This document shows positions 1 through 12,474 of a stretch of DNA of 64,000 nucleotides, piece by piece. The stretch is from Cyanobium sp. NS01 (lineage in GTDB: Bacteria; Cyanobacteriota; Cyanobacteriia; PCC-6307; Cyanobiaceae), in assembly GCF_014280235.1 (NCBI RefSeq), contig NZ_CP047940.1, positions 806,001-870,000 of the forward strand, read 5' to 3'. The notes under the pieces are model-generated. The model was not told the DNA's origin, searched no databases, and worked only from the letters and a program-made list of their open reading frames with translations. The translations under genes and the position numbers were made by a program. Position 1 is the first letter of the stretch. The number at the start of each line of letters is the position of its first letter.

Positions 1-117
1 CTGGCGGCGGTAGCGCCAGGGGATGCGCCCCAGCTGAATGCCCACCACCAGGGCGATCAGCAGCGCACCAATGCCCACGCCGCGGGCCAGGGCCAGGCCT
101 TTGCGCTTCGGGCGCAC
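1..117 (-). CDS. Partial hypothetical protein with N-terminal membrane segment
   Basis: An open frame runs off the left edge of the window. Read from a GTG at 117 it encodes about 39 residues: a basic start (RPKRKG), one hydrophobic stretch (IGALLIALVVGI), then LGRIPWRYRRQ at the edge. A basic N-terminus followed by a single hydrophobic helix suggests a signal anchor or the first membrane segment of a larger protein. The frame stays open upstream of the GTG, so the true start may be earlier, and no clear ribosome binding site decides it. I do not recognise the family; the rest of the gene lies outside the window. Confidence 0.4.
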   Translation of the reverse strand, partial: MRPKRKGLALARGVGIGALLIALVVGIQLGRIPWRYRRQ

Positions 118-1195
118 CGCTGGAGAACGGTCACTCCGGGAGAGGCCAGGCCGTCGGCCGCCGTCGGGTGGTTCGCGTGCACTGAAGTTTGGCAGACAAG
201 GAGTATCGATCGAACCCCAAATATAGGTTGAGATCCTTCGCAGCGCGATTTTCCTGCCGGCAGATGTTGCAGGTACACCAACATGGTCGCCCTGTGGATC
301 CCATCAGCGCTCCACCACGACAGTGGACTCACTCATTGAAGGTGGATTCAGGGTCGGATGCTGTGAATGCGTGCGCCGTGCTGAAGAGCGTGTCAAGTGA
401 CCAGAGCTGGCTTTCAAGAGGATCAAGTGTTGGACCCCCATGCATCCAACCAGATGAAGCCTGCTGCCAGACAGTGCCGATGCGTTGCTCCCCATTGAGC
501 TGAAGGTCCCAACACCCACATCAGGGTCGACGTGGGGGATCAGCGAATCACCGAATTTCCCCAAAGTTGTAGCGGCTCTGGGCTGACTGTCTGACAGCCA
601 TGATGTGCCAAACCAGCTCTAAAGCTGTCCTTGCACGCCCCTCAAGCCCCTGGGGCCCCAGCCCTGGAGGTGGCCCATGCTCTGGCCCAGATCCATTTTC
701 AGGCCCTTGCACGGGTTCTGACAACGAGGGCCATCGCCTTGGCCGTCACGGAACTCTGGCTGGACCCATGGCCGCTGAAGCAAGCTTCTCTCCGCAGCGG
801 CACCGCAGTGGCACAAGCGGTCCTAGCCCAGGCAGCTGGTGCCCTTCTGGTGGGTTCAGATGTTGTCTGATTCAGAACGCTTCAGGCACCAGCGAGCGCG
901 GCTGTCCAGCCTTGGCTCTGATCCCAGGAGAGGCCCCCGTCCTGCGCGCGCGTCTCCAGCCGCTCAGCCGCATGGCGACAGGGCCCTTTGAAGCACCGGC
1001 AGAGGAGGGCTGAGCAGGTGCTATGGTTTGGAACTGCTCCGAGGGGGAAGGCCGCGAGGCTGGAACCAGAGAGGAGCAGGCTTACAGAGATGGAAGAGCG
1101 CCTGCGAGAGCGGCCCTTCGGTGCTGTAGGTTTCTGTGGTCGCTGCGAGGCGACAGCCACCGAGAGCTTCTGGAAACGGGAGTGGAGGTAGCAGA

Positions 1196-1225
1196 ACCTG
1201 GACAACCGAAACGTTTAGGAACTGA
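1196..1225 (+). promoter_or_regulatory. 5' strand of the pre-16S processing stem
   Basis: Bases 1210-1225 are perfectly complementary (16 bp) to 3418-3433 in the 16S-tRNA spacer. Bases 1196-1203 then pair with 3434-3441 (8 bp including one G-U), leaving a six-base bulge at 1204-1209. This is the long-range helix expected to loop out pre-16S for RNase III-type processing. It starts nearly 480 bases before mature 16S, so the leader is long. Confidence 0.8.
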
Positions 1226-1243
1226 CGCTTTCACTGCGTCAGT
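1221..1243 (+). repeat. Perfect 8-bp hairpin in the 16S leader
   Basis: ACTGACGC at 1221-1228 and GCGTCAGT at 1236-1243 form a perfect 8-bp inverted repeat with a seven-base loop. Its first five bases are also part of the pre-16S processing stem, so the two structures would compete at that end. It may be a local leader fold that forms before the distal spacer strand is transcribed. Confidence 0.55.
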
Positions 1244-1674
1244 GCTTCTTGAGTGTGTGCTTGCTGAGCTGAGCCTGTGAAAGGGCGAGGTTGAGCGGGG
1301 ATGGTTAAGGAGTATTGACGAAAGAGCAGTGAAGGTGTGAGGTCCCGTCAAAAGAACAATAGCAACTGGTATTGAGCTGTTGATGATGTGATTGCTTCTC
1401 ACGAGTGACCATGTTGTTGAAAAGCAGTTTGATACTGGAAGCGAACCGGATCTGAGATCTGGGAAAGTCACCAGGTTGTTATGAACGAGAGTTGATGGCA
1501 ATCAAGTGCACTCTTTGAAACCATTTTACCGAATGGGGCGAGCGCTTAAGACGATGGCTTGTGGCTGACTGCATGCTTCGGCATGAAGGAAGGCATTGGT
1601 AGTTGATTTTAGGAGTGAGCAAGCCGAGTTGATGATGAGCAGGAGAGATCTTGTTTGTTTTAGAGGACCGGTCT

Positions 1675-3160
<1,486 letters not shown>

Positions 3161-3417
3161 CAGGGAGACAATAACTGATTATGATGTCTGAGCGCTGAGA
3201 ACCATCCAGTCTTTGTGGCTGTTGGTAGGAAGCAACTTTTGTCTCAGGCCATGATCCTGTCATCTCGAAGGTCGATCGGTACCTCAAGGAGGCAAGCGCA
3301 GAACAGATCCGGCATGCAAGCCAGGTTGTCATCAGGGATCAGCACACCGCAAGGTGAGTTGAGATCAGGTGATGCCTTGGTGGAAGTGTTGTGGTGTGGG
3401 AGAGCGTGAAGCCTTTT

Positions 3418-3441
3418 TCAGTTCCTAAACGTTGTCTAGGT
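3418..3441 (+). promoter_or_regulatory. 3' strand of the pre-16S processing stem
   Basis: This spacer segment pairs with 1196-1225 in the 16S leader (16 bp perfect plus 8 bp with one G-U). It lies about 260 bases after mature 16S and 50 bases before tRNA-Ile, as expected for the distal half of the 16S processing helix. Confidence 0.8.
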
Positions 3442-3491
3442 CACCCCCCTGAGGGTAAGCCCAAGCCGGGTGATCGGTTTGGAAATCTCCT

Positions 3492-3565
<74 letters not shown>

Positions 3566-3574
3566 TTCATGTCT

Positions 3575-3647
3575 GGGGGTTTAGCTCAGTTGGTAGAGCG
3601 CCTGCTTTGCAAGCAGGATGTCAGCGGTTCGAGTCCGCTAACCTCCA
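3575..3647 (+). tRNA. tRNA-Ala (UGC)
   Basis: A 73-nt cloverleaf nine bases after tRNA-Ile. The acceptor GGGGGTT pairs with AACCTCC and contains the G3-U70 wobble that identifies tRNA-Ala. Anticodon TGC is at 3608-3610 and the discriminator is A. It is co-transcribed with the rRNAs. Confidence 0.97.
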
Positions 3648-3659
3648 TTCAAGTGTAGG

Positions 3660-3703
3660 TTCTCAGACTAGTTCTCAGATCAATTCTCAGAGTAGTTCTC
3701 AGA
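3660..3703 (+). repeat. Four 12-nt-spaced TTCTCAGA repeats in the ITS
   Basis: TTCTCAGA occurs at 3660-3667, 3672-3679, 3684-3691 and 3696-3703, each pair separated by a variable 4-nt spacer, so the period is exactly 12. It starts 13 bases after tRNA-Ala. The same TTCTCAG core appears in the 23S-5S spacer hairpin at 7116-7136. It looks like slippage-prone variation in the ITS; no function is known to me. Confidence 0.85.
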
Positions 3704-3739
3704 AACAGGAGATCAGTCCTGAGGGAGACGTGACCAAGA

Positions 3740-3768
3740 CAGTATCGGTAACAAGCCAGTATCGGTAA
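3740..3768 (+). repeat. Direct 12-bp repeat in the ITS
   Basis: CAGTATCGGTAA occurs at 3740-3751 and again at 3757-3768, five bases apart, followed by the related ACCGGTATTGG. It lies in the variable part of the tRNA-Ala to 23S spacer. Confidence 0.8.
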
Positions 3769-3895
3769 ACCGGTATTGGTGTGAGCCCAAGCGCGACTCC
3801 AGCCTCATGCCTCCATCGTTTCAGGTGGTGGCATGATGCTGGACTCCCAGTGGCTAGAGCATTTTAGATGTTTTAGTGGCTGAGGGTTTGGCGAA

Positions 3896-3914
3896 GAACC
3901 TTGACAACTGCATA
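3896..3914 (+). promoter_or_regulatory. Box A antitermination element of the ITS
   Basis: GAACCTTGACAACTGCATA closely matches the conserved cyanobacterial ITS box A (GAACCTTGAAAACTGCATA type), which nucleates Nus-factor antitermination. It lies about 230 bases before 23S, the usual place. The one visible difference is C in place of A in the AAAA stretch. Confidence 0.8.
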
Positions 3915-3999
3915 GGTGAATCTGGAAATAAAGCATCTCATGGATGTTTGATTTCAGATGGATTGAAAGATCCAGATGAGATCAAATCAATTCTATGAA

Positions 4000-4012
4000 G
4001 TTAAGAGCCGAG
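4000..4012 (+). promoter_or_regulatory. 5' strand of the pre-23S processing stem
   Basis: GTTAAGAGCCGAG pairs with 7034-7047 (13 bp with one bulged A at 7038). It flanks 23S outside the mature-end helix (TGGTCAAGC near 4142 with GCTTGACCA near 7021), so it is probably the RNase III-type processing stalk of pre-23S. Confidence 0.7.
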
Positions 4013-4142
4013 AACTTCCAGTGTTCTTAGCACTCCGCCGAGGAGTGAAGAGTTTGATCCTTCATTCAAACCGCAACCGCAAGGGAGCAGGTGAATGTTG
4101 AGAGAATAGGCCTCAACAGCCTGAAGCACTGGGAGATGAAAT

Positions 4143-7030
<2,888 letters not shown>

Positions 7031-7033
7031 CAA

Positions 7034-7047
7034 CTCGAGCTCTTAAC
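7034..7047 (+). promoter_or_regulatory. 3' strand of the pre-23S processing stem
   Basis: CTCGAGCTCTTAAC pairs with 4000-4012 upstream of 23S with one bulged base. It lies immediately after the mature 23S end. Confidence 0.7.
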
Positions 7048-7175
7048 AGCTTGTTTCCAGAGGATGAGCAAGAGATGACCATCAAGGTTGTCTGGAGCTG
7101 ATCTAACCTATGCAGTTCTCAGGGTTCAACCTGAGAGCAAGACAAGAAGCAGAAGGCTCCATGATGAGTCTTCTA

Positions 7176-7293
7176 TCCTGGTGTCCATGGCGCAGTGGAA
7201 CCACACCGATCCATCTCGAACTCGGTTGTGAAACGCTGCAGCGCCGACGATAGTTGGGGGGAAGCCCCCTGAGAAAATAGGTCGATGCCAGGT
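7176..7293 (+). rRNA. rrf: 5S ribosomal RNA
   Basis: TCCTGGTGTCCATGGCGCAG at the 5' end pairs with the 3' end CGATGCCAGGT. The internal CCGATCCATCTCGAACTCGG and GATAGTTGGGGGGAAGCCCC segments match cyanobacterial 5S RNA. The length is about 118 nt. A 7-bp hairpin (7117-7123 with 7130-7136) lies in the 23S-5S spacer. Confidence 0.95.
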
Positions 7294-7326
7294 AAAACTT
7301 TTTGTGCTTTGCTCCGATGATCAAAA

Positions 7327-7355
7327 GGTCACCCAAGAACGGGTGGCCTTTTTTT
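7327..7355 (+). terminator. Rho-independent terminator of the rrn operon
   Basis: GGTCACCC (7327-7334) and GGGTGGCC (7341-7348) form an 8-bp stem with one T-G pair and a six-base loop, followed directly by seven T residues (7349-7355). It lies 34 bases after 5S and 18 bases before the next gene's ATG, so a promoter for that gene must overlap it or read-through must occur. Confidence 0.88.
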
Positions 7356-7372
7356 GTGCCTACTCTGTGGCC

Positions 7373-7834
7373 ATGGACTCCTTGATTCAGATCCCGGTAT
7401 CCGTGGGTGAGTTGATCGACAAACTCTCCATCCTTGAGTTGAAACTCAACCACCTCGAAGGAGCGGCCTTCGAGCACGTCCGTCAGGAGCATCAGTTGTT
7501 GGAGGCGGTCTTGGCGGATGCCCCCCTGGTTGTGCCTACCGATCTCCAGCAACAGCTCCAGGCTGTCAATACCCAGCTGTGGGAGGCTGAGGACGGCATC
7601 CGTGCCAAGGAGCGGTCCCAGGACTTCGGCGCCTCTTTCGTGGAGCTGGCCCGAAGCATCTACCGCCTCAACGATCGGCGTTCCGCCATCAAACGGGCCA
7701 TCAATCTCGCCTGCGGCAGTCCCCTGATTGAGGAAAAGCTCTACGCCTTGCCGCAGCGACAGGGCGAGATCCGTCCTACTTCGCCTCCATCCAGTTCGGG
7801 CCAGCCCCCGTCTCCACCACCAGCGGCACGCTGA
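7373..7834 (+). CDS. DUF6165 family protein
   Basis: 153 residues starting MDSLIQIPVSVGELIDKLSI. The first ~120 residues are a charged, helix-rich domain (VGELIDKLSILELK, LNDRRSAIKRAINL) that I place in the DUF6165 family of unknown function. I use the ATG at 7373, not the longer frame from 7304, because that frame would run through the rrn terminator. The last ~20 residues are a Pro/Ser-rich tail encoded antisense to the 3' end of polA; the convergent overlap is 59 bp. That tail may reflect a lost or shifted stop codon. Confidence 0.75.
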   Translation: MDSLIQIPVSVGELIDKLSILELKLNHLEGAAFEHVRQEHQLLEAVLADAPLVVPTDLQQQLQAVNTQLWEAEDGIRAKERSQDFGASFVELARSIYRLNDRRSAIKRAINLACGSPLIEEKLYALPQRQGEIRPTSPPSSSGQPPSPPPAAR

Positions 7835-10800
7835 GCTGCATGGCCTGCTCCATGGTGCGGCGGGTGAGTGCCAGCACCGCCTCAGCGGCCTCGGGGGCGG
7901 CTTCCAGCACCAGTTCATCGTGCACCTGCAGGAGCAGCCTGGCCGGCAGGCCCTCGTGCTCAAGACGCCCCTGCAGTTGCACCATGGCCAGCTTGATGAT
8001 GTCGGCACTGGAGCCCTGGATCGGCGCGTTGGCCGCAGCCCGCAGCTGCTGGGCCTCAAGGCCGCCGCGGCGGGCCAGCTCCAGATCCAGGCTCAGCGGG
8101 TCTTTACCCAGGTAGCGGCCCAGGCCGCCCGGATCAAAGGCAAAGGGCCGCCGCCGCCCCAGGATCGTCTCCACATAGCCGCGGCTGAGGGCCAGCCGTT
8201 CCTGCAGTTCCAGGAAGGCGAACACCTTGGGGTAGCGCTGCCGGTAGCGGCTCAGGAAGTCCTTGGCGGCGGCCTGGCTCACACCGGTCTCCCGGGCAAA
8301 GCGCTGGGCTCCCATGCCGTAGATCACGCCGAAGTTGATCGTCTTGCCCAGCCGCCGCTCCTCGCTGCTCACCTCCTCCTTCTCCAGCAACAGCCGCGCC
8401 GTCAGGGCGTGCACGTCGTCCCCGTTGCGGTAGGCCTCCACCAGCACCTCTTCGCCGCAGAGATGGGTGAGGATGCGCAGCTCGATCTGGGAGTAGTCGG
8501 CGCTGATCAGCGTCCAGCCCTCCTGGGGCAGGAAGGCCTTGCGGATCCGCCTGGAGAACTCCGTGCGGATGGGGATGTTCTGCAGGTTCGGATGGCTGCT
8601 GCTGAGCCGGCCGGTGGCCGTCACCGCCTGGTTGAAGTCCGTGTGCACCCTGCCCGTTTCCGGCTCCACCAGGCTGGGGAGGGCATCCACGTAGGTGCTC
8701 TTGAGCTTGCTGAGCACGCGGTGTTCCAGCACAAGGGGCACCACGGGATGGTCGTCCTCCAGTTTTTCGAGCACGGTGGCGTCGGTGCTCCAGCCCGTCT
8801 TGGTGCGCCGCGACTTCCTGCGCTCCAGTCCCAGGGTGTCGAACAGCAGCTCCCCCAGCTGCTTCGGGCTGGCCAGGTTGAAGTCCACCCCCGCTGCGGC
8901 TCTGGCCTCGGCTTCCAGGCGCTCCAGGGTGGTGCCCAGGGAGCTCCCCAGCTCCTTGAGGTAGGCGGTGTCGATGGTGATGCCCGTGGCTTCCATCAGC
9001 GCGAGCACCGGCTCCAGGGGCAGCTCCACCTGATCCAGCAGGGCGGGCAGGGCCGGGCCCAGGGCCTCGAGTTCCCGGCGCAGCAGCGGCGCCAGCCGCC
9101 TGGTCACGTGCACATCCATGCCGCAGTAGTGGGCGGCTGCCTCGATCGGCACAGCCGCGAAGCTGGCGCCCTTGGGCACCAGCTCCCCATAGCTGGTGGG
9201 CGTGAAGCCGAAGTTGCGCTGCGCCAGCACCTCCAGGCCGTGCTTGGCGTTGGCATCGCGCAGGTAATCCGCCAGCAGGGTATCCATCACCACCCCGCGC
9301 AGCTCCAGGCCGTGGCGCAGCAGCACCAGCCGGTCGTACTTGGCGTTCTGCAGCGCCTTGGGGTGGCCTGGGCTGGCCAGCCAGGTGGCCAGGGCCGTGA
9401 GCACCTGCTCCAGGGGCAGCTGGACCGGGGGGGGCGGTGGCGGGCTGAGCAGATCGTCAGCGATGGCGGCCTGGTGGCCGATCGGGATGTAGGCCAGCTC
9501 GGCGACTCCTTCCCCCCAGGCCACGCCGATCCCCACCAGCTCGGCCTGAAACGGATTCAGGGCCGTGGTTTCGGTGTCGAGGGCCACGGGACTTTGGGGA
9601 TCGCTGCAGCCCTGCAGTCGTTCCACCAGCTCTGCAAGGGCCTCGGCAGTGGTGATCAGCTGCGGCACCAGGGCGGGTGGTTCGCTCTGCTGCCTGTCCT
9701 GTGGCTCGGAATCCGCTGGTAGCGACCCAGGCTGCTCCGATCCTGTCGAGTGGGGGGCGCCAGAAGGCTCGGGATGCGGAGAGGCCTGCTCTTTGCCGAG
9801 GGTTGCACGCTTCGCTGGCTTGCTTGCAGCAGCGCTGGCCCCGGCTGGCGTGGCTTCAGGGGCGGGCGGCTCCGCCGAGAACAGCGCCGCGAAGCGCTCC
9901 ACCTGCCTGGCCAGGCTGTGCAGCTCCAGCTCCTCCAGGCTGGTGCGCAGGGCGTCGCAGTCCACGGCCCCGAGCCGCAGCCGCGGCGGCTGCGGCAGGG
10001 GGATGTCCACCAGGATTTCGGCCAGCATGCGAGACAGGTAGGCCTTGTCGCGGCCTTCCTGCATGCGGCCGATCAGAGCCCCCTTGAGCACTCCCTTGGG
10101 GTCCTTCGCCTTGGCGCCGCCCTGCTCCAGCTCCGCCAGGGCCTGGTAGATCCCATCGAGGTGCTGGTAGGCCGCCAGCAGGTTGATCGCGGTCTTGGGA
10201 CCCACGCCCTTGACCCCTGGGATGTTGTCGCTGCTGTCGCCGGTGAGCGCCTTGAGGTCCACCACCTCTTCGGGCGTCACGCCCAGCTTCGCCACCACCC
10301 CCTCGCGGCGCACCTCCAGGGGGCCGCTGTTCCTGGCGTAGGGGCCGCCGCCCATGTAGAGCACGGCGATGTCGCGGCTGTCATCCACCAGCTGGAACAG
10401 ATCGCGATCGCCCGAGAGGATGCGCACCCGCCAGCCTTCGTTGGCCGCCTGGTTGGCCAGGGTTCCGAGCACGTCGTCGGCCTCGTAGCCCGGGGCCATG
10501 CACAGGGGGATGTCCAGGCTCTCCTGCAGGATCGTCTGCAGGTTGGCGAGGTCCTGGAAGAAGGCTTCGGGGGCCTCATCCCGATGGGCCTTGTAGGTGT
10601 CGTCGGCCTGATGGCGGAAGGTGGGCTCGGCGGTGTCGAAGGCCACCACCAGCCCCTGGGGTTGCAGGCCCTTGCAGTGGTCGAGCAGGGCCTTGAGGAA
10701 GCCGTAGGTCACCGAGGTGGGCACCCCCTCGCGGGTGCTCAGCCCCCCTTCGCCCCCCTTGGTGAGGGCGTAGTAGCTGCGGAAGGCGAGCGAATGGCCG

Positions 10801-10889
10801 TCGATCAACAGCAGCAGCGGCCTGGCGCTGTCGGGTTCCGCTGCTGCCACGCCTGTCCTGATCGTTCCAAGCCCCAGCCTGCCATCCAC
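7776..10889 (-). CDS. polA: DNA polymerase I
   Basis: 1037 residues. Replication and repair polymerase with three domains. The N-terminal 5'-nuclease domain shows LLLIDGHSLAFRSYYAL near residue 25 and the helix-hairpin-helix segment DNIPGVKGVGPKTA near 220. The 3'-5' exonuclease-like domain keeps DTET near 436, so the first two acidic ligands are present. The polymerase domain has motif A DYSQIELRIL near 796 and motif C QVHDELVLE near 990. An Ala/Pro/Ser-rich linker of about 100 residues separates the 5' nuclease from the exonuclease domain. The start may lie closer to PLLLLIDGHS. It converges with the DUF6165 gene. Confidence 0.97.
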   Translation of the reverse strand: MDGRLGLGTIRTGVAAAEPDSARPLLLLIDGHSLAFRSYYALTKGGEGGLSTREGVPTSVTYGFLKALLDHCKGLQPQGLVVAFDTAEPTFRHQADDTYKAHRDEAPEAFFQDLANLQTILQESLDIPLCMAPGYEADDVLGTLANQAANEGWRVRILSGDRDLFQLVDDSRDIAVLYMGGGPYARNSGPLEVRREGVVAKLGVTPEEVVDLKALTGDSSDNIPGVKGVGPKTAINLLAAYQHLDGIYQALAELEQGGAKAKDPKGVLKGALIGRMQEGRDKAYLSRMLAEILVDIPLPQPPRLRLGAVDCDALRTSLEELELHSLARQVERFAALFSAEPPAPEATPAGASAAASKPAKRATLGKEQASPHPEPSGAPHSTGSEQPGSLPADSEPQDRQQSEPPALVPQLITTAEALAELVERLQGCSDPQSPVALDTETTALNPFQAELVGIGVAWGEGVAELAYIPIGHQAAIADDLLSPPPPPPVQLPLEQVLTALATWLASPGHPKALQNAKYDRLVLLRHGLELRGVVMDTLLADYLRDANAKHGLEVLAQRNFGFTPTSYGELVPKGASFAAVPIEAAAHYCGMDVHVTRRLAPLLRRELEALGPALPALLDQVELPLEPVLALMEATGITIDTAYLKELGSSLGTTLERLEAEARAAAGVDFNLASPKQLGELLFDTLGLERRKSRRTKTGWSTDATVLEKLEDDHPVVPLVLEHRVLSKLKSTYVDALPSLVEPETGRVHTDFNQAVTATGRLSSSHPNLQNIPIRTEFSRRIRKAFLPQEGWTLISADYSQIELRILTHLCGEEVLVEAYRNGDDVHALTARLLLEKEEVSSEERRLGKTINFGVIYGMGAQRFARETGVSQAAAKDFLSRYRQRYPKVFAFLELQERLALSRGYVETILGRRRPFAFDPGGLGRYLGKDPLSLDLELARRGGLEAQQLRAAANAPIQGSSADIIKLAMVQLQGRLEHEGLPARLLLQVHDELVLEAAPEAAEAVLALTRRTMEQAMQLSVPLVVETGAGPNWMEAK

Positions 10890-10939
10890 CCTCCGCTAGG
10901 CCATCCTGGGCACACGCCTTGCCGGTGATCTCCTCTGCC

Positions 10940-11185
10940 ATGTCCCGCATCCCCCGGCGCTATGCCGTTCACCTCCACCTCAGCGGCGGCCAGACCCAGA
11001 CGGTGATGTTCCCGCGCCTGGAGGGCTTTCAGGAGTGGTATGGCGGCCTGCTCACCGCCACGGCGCCCGACACCTTTGTGAATGTGCCGATCTCCGAGCT
11101 CGAAGGGGAATACCTGGTGGTGCGCCCCTCCGCCGTGATCGGCATCCATGTGGAACCGCGGTTCAGCGCTGCTGATGATGCATGA
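10940..11185 (+). CDS. Conserved hypothetical cyanobacterial protein
   Basis: 81 residues from MSRIPRRYAVHLHLSGGQTQ. It is a small soluble protein without signal or membrane segment; regularly alternating hydrophobic and polar residues suggest beta strands. I recognise no functional family, although such short proteins recur in picocyanobacteria. Its stop overlaps the antiporter start by four bases (ATGA), so translational coupling is likely. An earlier ATG at 10919 is in frame, but the ATG at 10940 fits the conserved-looking SRIPRRYAV start better. Confidence 0.65.
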   Translation: MSRIPRRYAVHLHLSGGQTQTVMFPRLEGFQEWYGGLLTATAPDTFVNVPISELEGEYLVVRPSAVIGIHVEPRFSAADDA

Positions 11186-12474
11186 CCCCTGAGCGACTGG
11201 GCCTGCTCTGGGGCGTGACGGTGTTCTCCGGCGCCGTGGCCCAGGCCCTGGCCTGGCTCACGGGTCTGCCCGGGGTGGTGCTGCTGCTGAGCTCCGGGCT
11301 CTTGATCGGCCGGGCTGGCCTGGGCCTGGTGGAGCCCCTCGACCTCGGCGATGGCCTCGAGACCGTGGTGGGCCTGTTCGTGAGCCTGGTGCTGTTCGAT
11401 GGCGGCCTCAACCTGCGCCTGCCGGACGACGGCACCCGCCAGGCCGTGCTGCGCATCGTGGGGGTGCGCCTGGTGCTGGCTCTGGTGGGTGGGCTGCTGC
11501 TGGGCCATGGCCTGGCCGGCCTCAACTGGCCCCTGGCAGCGGTGTTCAGCGCCATCGTGCTGGCCACCGGGCCCACGGTGGTGACCCCGCTGGTACGCCA
11601 GATCGGTCTGCGCCCCCCCCTTGGCGAAGTGCTGGAGGGGGAGGGGCTGGTGCTGGAGCCGATCGGGGCCGTGCTCGCCCTGCTGCTGCTGGAACTGGTG
11701 CTCGGCAACCTGCACGGTTGGCGCGAACTGGCCACGGGCCTGCTGCTGCGCCTGGGGGGCGGTGTGGCCCTGGGGGCCGCCTGTGGCTGGCTGCTGGCGG
11801 AGGTGTTGCGTCGCCTGCCGGTGGAGCCGAGCACCGAGCCACTGAGGCTGCAGCTCACCCTCGGCACCCTCTTTTTGATGTTCACCGGTGCCGAGCAGGT
11901 GCTGGCCGAGTCGGGCCTGCCGGCCGCCGTGGCCGCCGGGGTGGTGGTGGGTCGACGGCTTGAGAGCGATGCCGCCGAGCTCGACGCCCTGATCCGCCAG
12001 CTGGCCCGGCTGGCGATCACGATGCTGTTTCCGCTGCTGGCCGCCGACGTGAGCTTTGCCCAGCTGAGCCCGCTGGGCTGGGGTGGCGTGGCCTGTGTGC
12101 TCAGCCTGATGCTGGTGTTGCGCCCCCTGTCGATCGCCCTGGCCACCTGGGGGATGGGGTTCAGCCTGCCTCAGCAGGCCGTGCTCAGCTGGCTGGCGCC
12201 CAGAGGCATCGTGACCGCCGCCGTGGCCAGCCTGTTCGCCATCCGCCTGGAGCAGGCGGGCGTGGTGGGTGCCGGCCGGCTGCAGGGCCTGGTGTTCCTC
12301 ACGATCCTGCTCACGGTGGGGCTGCAGGGCTTGAGCGCAGGCCCCCTGGTGAGCTGGCTCGGCCTCAATCAGTCAGGCAGTGAAAAGCCCAAGGCCGGCG
12401 CCGCCTCAGAGGCCGCGGGCGATCCGCCGCCGATCCTCCCCGCTGCGGTGGAGCAGCAGCCAGGTGGCCACTAG
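11182..12474 (+). CDS. Cation:proton antiporter (CPA1/NhaP type)
   Basis: 430 residues, about 12 hydrophobic segments. Inner-membrane exchange of Na+ or K+ for H+ is expected. Visible family features are the N-terminal [17 protein letters not shown] and [12 protein letters not shown] segments, the unwound-helix region [17 protein letters not shown], where many CPA1 members have TDP, and [17 protein letters not shown] near the C-terminus (an NhaP hallmark). The ~40-residue tail is polar and Pro/Ala-rich. The last 69 bp overlap the 3' end of gltX on the other strand. The transported ion cannot be read from the sequence. Confidence 0.85.
   Translation: MTPERLGLLWGVTVFSGAVAQALAWLTGLPGVVLLLSSGLLIGRAGLGLVEPLDLGDGLETVVGLFVSLVLFDGGLNLRLPDDGTRQAVLRIVGVRLVLALVGGLLLGHGLAGLNWPLAAVFSAIVLATGPTVVTPLVRQIGLRPPLGEVLEGEGLVLEPIGAVLALLLLELVLGNLHGWRELATGLLLRLGGGVALGAACGWLLAEVLRRLPVEPSTEPLRLQLTLGTLFLMFTGAEQVLAESGLPAAVAAGVVVGRRLESDAAELDALIRQLARLAITMLFPLLAADVSFAQLSPLGWGGVACVLSLMLVLRPLSIALATWGMGFSLPQQAVLSWLAPRGIVTAAVASLFAIRLEQAGVVGAGRLQGLVFLTILLTVGLQGLSAGPLVSWLGLNQSGSEKPKAGAASEAAGDPPPILPAAVEQQPGGH

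Larger units (their letters stand above)
118..1674. other. Long region without a credible gene; includes the rrn leader
   Basis: No open frame here has the codon pattern, family motifs or start context of a real gene. The ORFs present are short and overlap on both strands. From about 1196 onward the stretch must be transcribed as the 16S leader, because 1196-1225 can pair with the 16S-tRNA spacer. The rrn promoter should therefore lie upstream of 1196, but I could not pick a convincing -35/-10 pair by eye. Bases from about 1300 to 1674 are visibly more AT-rich than the protein-coding DNA. Confidence 0.6.

Noticed and set aside
631-870. 79-aa Ala-rich plus-strand ORF before the rrn operon, considered as a small gene
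   Set aside because: TTG start, no ribosome binding site, composition like random GC-rich translation, no recognisable motif. Kept as unannotated.
882-1205. 107-aa minus-strand ORF upstream of the rrn operon
   Set aside because: It overlaps the pre-16S processing stem and other ORFs, and reads as Ser/Arg-rich noise.
7728-9722. 664-aa plus-strand frame opposite polA
   Set aside because: Antisense shadow of polA; His/Gln-rich low-complexity translation, no family features.
10404-10411. HIP1 octamer GCGATCGC as a repeat family
   Set aside because: One clear copy was noticed inside polA; I did not see the dense distribution needed to call it a feature here.
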